This document shows, one piece after another, positions 58,401-64,000 of a DNA stretch of 64,000 nucleotides. A program made the position numbers and the translations under genes. The stretch spans positions 32,414,106-32,478,105 of the forward strand of contig OZ020303.1 of NCBI GenBank assembly GCA_963971305.1, given 5' to 3'. The stretch's first letter is position 1, and every line of letters begins with the position of its first letter. The notes beneath the pieces are model-generated. The model made no database searches and had not been told where the DNA came from. It saw nothing but the letters and a program-made list of their open reading frames with translations. This DNA is from Arcuatula senhousia (Eukaryota; Mollusca; Bivalvia; Mytilida; Mytilidae).

Positions 58401-59330
58401 GTTTTTCAAAAGTTTGGCAACACCGTAATAGGTGGGATGTCCGGAGTTGTACAAGATCCTTAGTCCGGTAAGTTATCAGGTGGCTCATTTCAGAAGTCTG
58501 ATGCAAATTGCTTATTAAGGATGTCTGCATTGGTGTGACTGTGGCTAAATGTACTGCCGTCTCTCTTCAGTTGGGCAACTGCACTTAAATTTTTTAAAAG
58601 TTCAAGTCAATTCCCACTTAGTGACAATAATGGGTAACATGGTGAGCTTTGTAATTGATAGATAACCTAGCTGTTTGATAAAAGTAAAGGTGGGGCACTC
58701 TGTCTGTTTGACACATTTTCTTGTTCTAGTCTATGTACGACCTAAACTACGCATAGAAATAAAAAAATAAAGTGTAGCAGCGTCTAGATATTAAACTTGC
58801 CGATCATTTTACAAGATTACTTTTGTTCTTTTCTCTACGCTCAAATTGTACCTTAAATAAAGCATGAATTACCCCTAAATAACCTTCCATAAAATCGATT
58901 GTGAGTAGATTTTTAAAATAATACTAATAATGAATTTACCTTGCACGCGGAGGCCAAATGAAAGTGTACCGGTACAAAATATAAATACTTTATGCAATAA
59001 ATAATTTATCTAGACGCTGCTATTCCTTATTAAGTCATTTTCCAAAGTGTAAAGATGATCCTTACGAAATTTTCAAGTCATTTGACAAATCACTTGATAG
59101 GCCATGTCTGTTTTCCTGTTTGTATTGTTGAAATGTATCAATTTATTATCAACTTGCAATAAAAGTGTGAGCGTTAGCTCCAGTGAAGAACAACAATAAA
59201 AGCGCTATTCCTTTGCTTTGGTTTAATCTCACATTCCTTTATCCTTTAACCTCACATTTTAATATATTGGTGATGTCCTTTCACTAAAAATCCTCGACTT
59301 TAATTATGACTATTTACTTTTATATTCCAG
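58401..59330. other. No gene recognised
   Basis: AT-rich sequence with only short ORFs. The first ~170 bp may be decayed LINE sequence. Nothing else is supported. Confidence 0.4.
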
Positions 59331-59332
59331 GA

Positions 59333-59560
59333 ACTGGAAATTGAGATAAAGGACACTACGGATTCTAGGAGTTCTGCATCATATATGGAATTTTATACCG
59401 ACAATTAACATACTATGAAGGCTTTGCACACAACTCTATCATGACAAATGTAATGACTTCGACTTTCCGAACGTCAACTTTCCCATTTTGTGTAGCAATA
59501 TTAGATGTCAGCTCCAACCAAAGAATTTATTTAACACAACTGATTCCTTATTTCAGAGCT
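59333..59560 (+). pseudogene. Reverse-transcriptase relic
   Basis: ELEIEIKDTTDSRSSASYME then a stop at 59406. In another frame YHDKCNDFDFPNVNFPILCS and NI follow near 59440-59505. Both pieces match consecutive parts of the same RT C-terminal family as at 55040 and 12407, joined by a frame break. Confidence 0.65.
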
Positions 59561-59754
59561 TATTGAGAGTATTTGTGACTGGCAAATTGTTAACACAGGG
59601 TTACGTTGCTCCTCGGCAGATGTCGTCACTCTAGAAATTTTATTATGCAAGAGAAAACATAAACATAACCTGAGAAACTGTTATTAATAAACAACTAAAC
59701 AGGATTTCACTTAGTTTGAAATCGTCAAGAAGAAGTTTAGAAATCTATCACGAA

Positions 59755-60225
59755 AATGTCGGTGCACTTCATTTGAGCGAATTGATATTTCAATTGAGCG
59801 AAAAAAAAGTTTCATTTGAGCAAAATATTTTTTTCACTTGAGCGAATTTTTCAGGTAAATTACAGGTAAATTTTGCTTTTACGGGTTATTCTGGAGATCA
59901 TTTTCTTTAGTACTTTTAAGGAAACATCTATATATAGAACAAATATGAAAACAATATGTTTATTAAAATAATGTTTCACATGCTAAAAAAAAAATTAAAC
60001 ACTGTGATACCAATTTAATTTTTAATTAAATGTTATTTAAGAATAATATGTATATGAAAAGTCCTCTTCTCTCTCTATTTTTGTATAAATTTTATAGTCA
60101 TTTACCTATATTTACCTGTACATGTATTTACCTGGAAAAATATTTGCTCAATTGGAATAGAAAAATTCGCTCAAATGAAAACAGGGGTCATCTTCAAATT
60201 CGCTCAATTGAAATGCGCCCCGAAA
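59755..60225. mobile_element. MITE with clustered TTGAGCGAA motifs
   Basis: GTGCACTTCATTTGAGCGAA at the left and TTCGCTCAATTGAAATGCGC at the right are inverted. About seven (C/A)(A/T)TTGAGC(G/A)AA copies lie within ~100 bp of the two ends, pointing inward from each side. Confidence 0.65.
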
Positions 60226-61160
60226 ATGTAAATGGACGACGATAGGACACATTTAACAATCAAGATGCCTGTGACATAGCTAATTTTGTGTGTGTAACAA
60301 TAACCATATATGACCAGTAACCCAACTCAGCAAACAGTGATTCGAAAGGGAATAAAATCTTAAATGGGATTTGGATGCTTATACCATTAAATTTGGCGTT
60401 TGCATTTTTTTTTTCGGGTGGGGGGATGGCGAGTACTTATTCGAATACAGTCAATTATACATAAGCTAATTAAAAATTAATTAAGCTGCAACTAGTGACC
60501 GAACTTTGCGAAAAAGGCTCTATGGACCTTATTAATGGCAATTAAAACCGCTTTGTTACCTCGTGTCCTAAGACAATAAAAACACAATGTTTTGATTTCC
60601 GAGATTTTAAGTTTTTTTTTTTCTTAAAACTTGAAAGCTGTAAGATGAGATTGCCTTGTCAAATTTACCTGTTTTTCGAGAAAACAACGTCATAAAATTG
60701 ACTCTCTGTGATTTTAAACCATTCTATTTGTCATAGAAGCTATGTACGTTTTCAAAAGAGAAAAAAAAATACTTTTTAGCTTGATAGTAAAAAATACAGT
60801 TGTTCACAATAATATTATGCTAATATAGTGTTAACATAGTGTTCAGTTAGGCTTGATCTGTTGATTTCCAGTTGAAGACTTAAGGGAGGGTATAAAATAC
60901 CCAACAATGTCCCCTAATAAATGCCACCCCAGCAGGATGAGAAAGACAATCCATCTAGATACTGTTCTGAACAGTCCACTGATCTAAAATAGAAAAATAA
61001 ATCATTGAATCACATACAACACGTTGATAACACGTATGACAGTCAAACCTCGGGTTTTCATTTGTGTTCTTATGATTTTGATTTTTGAACATATCGTTTA
61101 TAACTATAAAATATGTCAGTTTAGAGTGTATAGTGAAATTCATTTAAGTTGATGAAGCAG
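60226..61160. other. No gene recognised
   Basis: AT-rich, with homopolymer runs near 60400 and 60610. No coding similarity or clear repeat structure seen. Confidence 0.4.
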
Positions 61161-61164
61161 AGGA

Positions 61165-61545
61165 ACCAATGGGGTATCCGAATGTCGAAGGTCCGAAAGG
61201 GCAGAGACGAAACCAGTAAACACCAACAAGAACGGGACAGAAACAGAGAAAATGTAAAACATGGAAACACAAAAATAACTGAATGTCAATCAACAACGCG
61301 AACTCCAGTCGAAACGAAAGTGAACTCAGGTGCCCGGCCGGAAGAGTAAGCAGTTCCTGTTTGCTAGCACACCCGTCGCGTTGCCAACAGTCAATTCAGT
61401 GTGTCAAATCCGGTAAATGGGAAAACAAAACAAAACTCTATGACAAACCAACATCTGCACTCATCTGAGAGATCGAAATCCCATATTTGTCTATAAGTGC
61501 ATGGTGTTTTCTGTAAAATTTCTTGAGTGAAGACTCAATGATCTC
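61165..61545 (+). repeat. Dispersed repeat R3, copy 3
   Basis: GAACTCCAGTCGAAACGAAA, GTGAACTCAGGTGCCCGGCC, AGCAGTTCCTGTTTGCTA and CAAAACTCTATGACAAACCA match the copies at 34915 and 54690. The longest of the three. Confidence 0.6.
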
Positions 61546-61739
61546 TGGAAATTTTGCAGTTACATGACATACAATTCTATGTTTTATTAAAAATCATGTT
61601 CACTCCTTAATTCCTATTTTGATACAGTTTTGGTTTTTATATTTATATGCTGAAAGCTTGGTTACTTTTTTTGTGCTCCAACGGATTTAACTAAAGAAAA
61701 TATGTCACTGGTTAATGAAACTTGTATCATCCAGTAATA

Positions 61740-62150
61740 CCCCCTTCACAATAAATACGAGATTTCCTTACGAGTTCTTACGAGTTTTCAACTCGTTTTC
61801 GGTCGCGAAGAGTCTTTCTAGCTCGTGTGCAATCGTAAGAACTCGTGAAAGTTTTACGAGGATCCTCGTAAGACTTTAATGATTTGAAAAGAAAAAAACA
61901 ACAATGTCATAATTTAACTCGTAAACACATCGCAAATAACTCGTAAAAACCCGTAGAGATCGTAAATGACTCGCTTTTACTCGTAACTAACTCAGAAAGA
62001 CCTTGCAAATGAATTCTTTTACGAGTGGTTTGTGAGTTAGTTACGATATCATTTCCAATATCGCAATTCACTCGTAAAGACGTCGTAAAGATACCGTAAC
62101 ATGCTCGTAAACACTTCAAAAATAAAATTCGTATTGACTCTGGACGGGAG
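61740..62150. repeat. Cluster of ACTCGTAA / TTACGAGT motifs
   Basis: About a dozen CTCGTAA or TTACGAG heptamers in both orientations within ~370 bp, starting with ACGAGATTTCCTTACGAG. The arrangement is mostly TTACGAG at the left and CTCGTAA at the right, like the subterminal zone of a DNA transposon. No TIR pair was fixed. Confidence 0.6.
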
Positions 62151-63200
62151 TGCAAAAAAAATTCCACACAACTGACGAAATCGTGACAACTCGGAAATAC
62201 CACCAAGTACCAACCAATAGTAAGAGTCTTTTAATAACATGCAACATCTGCATTTCCACGAATAATCCTGGTAGCATTGGTTCTTTGATACCTTCTTCAT
62301 TAAATCTGTCAAATTTTTCATTACACAAAATTAGACACGTTAAGTTTTTGTCCGAATAAAAAAATCCGACTTTGAAAAAAATATTGTGCATTTAGGAAAA
62401 AATCAATAAAGCTTACCATGATAGGAATTTGTTGATCGGTTTTTACAATGACCTGATCTGTGTACCTATACAGCTATTAAGAAGAAAAAAATATACTGTT
62501 TAATTGATTAATATTTACTGCTTTTCTTTGTTTTTTTGAATTTAGATTTCAAAAGAGAAAGTAGTCTTTAGATATTTGGTATGCAACTATAGATAAAGGG
62601 CTCATATGGTCGGATGTCCTTTCAGGTCTATCGCTCATTTAATGCCTGTGAACAAGCCGACTTACATTTTTCCCACCCAATTCTGGGTGTGGGGTCAGAA
62701 CCCGTTTTGTCATATACGCACTCATAGTAGCATGTTCGAATATATTTAAAAAAAAACACGACATAAAATGTATCGTAGGACTACATTCTCTTAAAATCAA
62801 CTACATTACTTTAAAAGATATATACAAAAAATTACTATTATTTAGAAAAAAAGAAACAAAATATTATATTCAGTTTATTCTCAATAATGTAAGGTGTACA
62901 TGTACTTACATATCGTTTATCCGTCACAACATTACAACGTTCCCCTCTTATCTATAGAATATAACCCTAGTCAAGGACACGTAAACATTACATGTCTTTT
63001 TCATTTCTGTTCGTGGGCCCATATATCATGCAATGTTTTGGTGTTCAGGAAAAACATATGAGCAAAGTGCAAAGTCCGTGGCGTCTAACCACATCTTATG
63101 AAAAATCGGAAACAAGGTTACATGTAGAATAAACACTCTAGGTTTGGTCGAATGATATTATTATTTGATAATATAAACGTAGGTGCGTATGGCGCAGGAA
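62151..63200. other. No gene recognised
   Basis: AT-rich. A fragment at 62570-62660 (TATGGTCGGATGTCCTTTCA, GAACAAGCCGACTTAC) resembles the core repeat of the pearl-like element at 46992. Otherwise nothing is supported. Confidence 0.4.
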
Positions 63201-63204
63201 TAGT

Positions 63205-63440
63205 GTCATAATGGCGTTTTAATCGCATGTCATTTTTTGCGATTGCATAATTCATTTGTGTGATTGCATAAATAATTATGCGATGGCAAAAATTATTAAG
63301 CCATGGCATAAATGGCGCTTTATGCAATCGCCTAATTAATATAGCGTAATTATTTATCCGATCGCATTTTTATTGATGCAATCCCATAAATGTTTATGCA
63401 ATCGCATAAATACATTAACGGTATGGCAAAAATGATTCCA
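63205..63440. repeat. Palindromic GCGATNGCATAA array
   Basis: Degenerate ~20-bp units such as TGCGATTGCATAATTCATTT and TTATGCAATCGCATAAAT, in both orientations, about ten copies. Each unit is close to self-complementary. Confidence 0.65.
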
Positions 63441-63544
63441 TTGTCCAATCAAAATCTTCTTTACATGTTCAATTCGGCAGGGTGGAATTTTCGGAACAAC
63501 TTTCTTCAATATAGAAACAGTACATCTAAATGTTGAGTGATTGG

Positions 63545-64000
63545 AAAATAATGAGACGTGGAATAAGTGTACGCGACACAGCCTACAATCAAGAAAACAA
63601 TTCAGAAAAAACACAATGGACAACCGCCAGCAGTCTTCAACGAGGCCAGTAGGCGCTGCTCGCGGTTATGCAATTGGCCCATGGTCTCAATAAAATGCAT
63701 TTTATTCAAATCCAGTCCAGAAATAGTCATAGATAGACCCCCTTCTTAAACAAGGAACAGAAAACATAAAAAAGACAAGGACAAACGAAAGCTTTATCAA
63801 GGATTCCTGGCTTAGGACAGGCACATATAATATGTGGCGAGGTTAAACTAGTTTTTTGGGCCCAACATTCCCCCTATCAATATTCCTAAACAAAGCACAA
63901 AAACAAAACACACAATAAAAATAAAATCGATCAAAGTTCAATTCCACTAGAGAGAGCCTGAGACAAAAGACAACAAGAACAAACGAAAGGACGATAAAGG
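63545..64000 (-). mobile_element. LINE 3' end, running off the window
   Basis: On the minus strand it ends CACTTATTCCACGTCTCATT at 63545. It contains AAAAAACTAGTTTAACCTCG and TGTGCCTGTCCTAAGCCAGG, matching 13190-13516. The longest copy of this tail here. The coding part would lie beyond 64000. Confidence 0.75.

Overview
The window is animal nuclear DNA with about one third G+C, small exons, long introns and GT-AG splice sites. It is most likely from a marine bivalve, probably a mussel-like species. This rests on AT-richness, pearl/HINE-type elements (tandem ~150-bp cores, an ACGG or ACGT tetranucleotide run, then a terminal hairpin), dense MITEs and reverse-transcriptase relics of a type common in molluscs. 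The species is an inference; no marker gene is present.

Three conserved protein genes could be rebuilt exon by exon with phases that agree. (1) ZRANB2, minus strand, coding 16930 down to 1246, 8 coding exons, 278 aa: a nuclear splicing-associated protein with two RanBP2-type zinc fingers and an SR tail. (2) ERMP1, plus strand, coding 17246 to 29686, 14 exons, 917 aa: an ER-membrane M28 metallopeptidase with every zinc-site residue kept. ZRANB2 and ERMP1 are head to head, with start codons about 315 bp apart. (3) WDR83OS/Asterix, plus strand, coding 44773 to 49099, 4 exons, 104 aa: a subunit of the PAT membrane-protein chaperone complex.

Most of the rest is mobile DNA, often nested. A pogo/Tigger-like transposon (5336-7769) with an apparently intact one-intron transposase lies in a ZRANB2 intron. 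ERMP1 introns hold several MITE families. From 32 kb on come a head-to-tail dimer of a 647-bp retroelement unit, multi-copy GAGC-end elements (35-38, 41-44, 50-52 kb), a 3.2-kb element with ~94-bp inverted repeats (37983-41137), a fold-back element filled with GATATC palindromes (41982-43813), and a 5.9-kb DNA transposon with 3-bp target duplication inserted into a LINE (52227-58090). The last 6 kb hold RT relics and clustered-motif MITEs, with no host gene recognised.

The most interesting signal is the 647-bp unit. Each copy contains a hammerhead-ribozyme-like fold: CUGANGA core, GAAA, a two-part stem I and a very short stem III. The fold occurs twice in the dimer at 32 kb and once in an inverted copy at 42 kb. 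Both insertions have 14-15 bp target duplications and nearly the same 3' end. This looks like a non-autonomous ribozyme-bearing retroelement (retrozyme-like or Penelope-derived) spread through multimeric or circular RNA.
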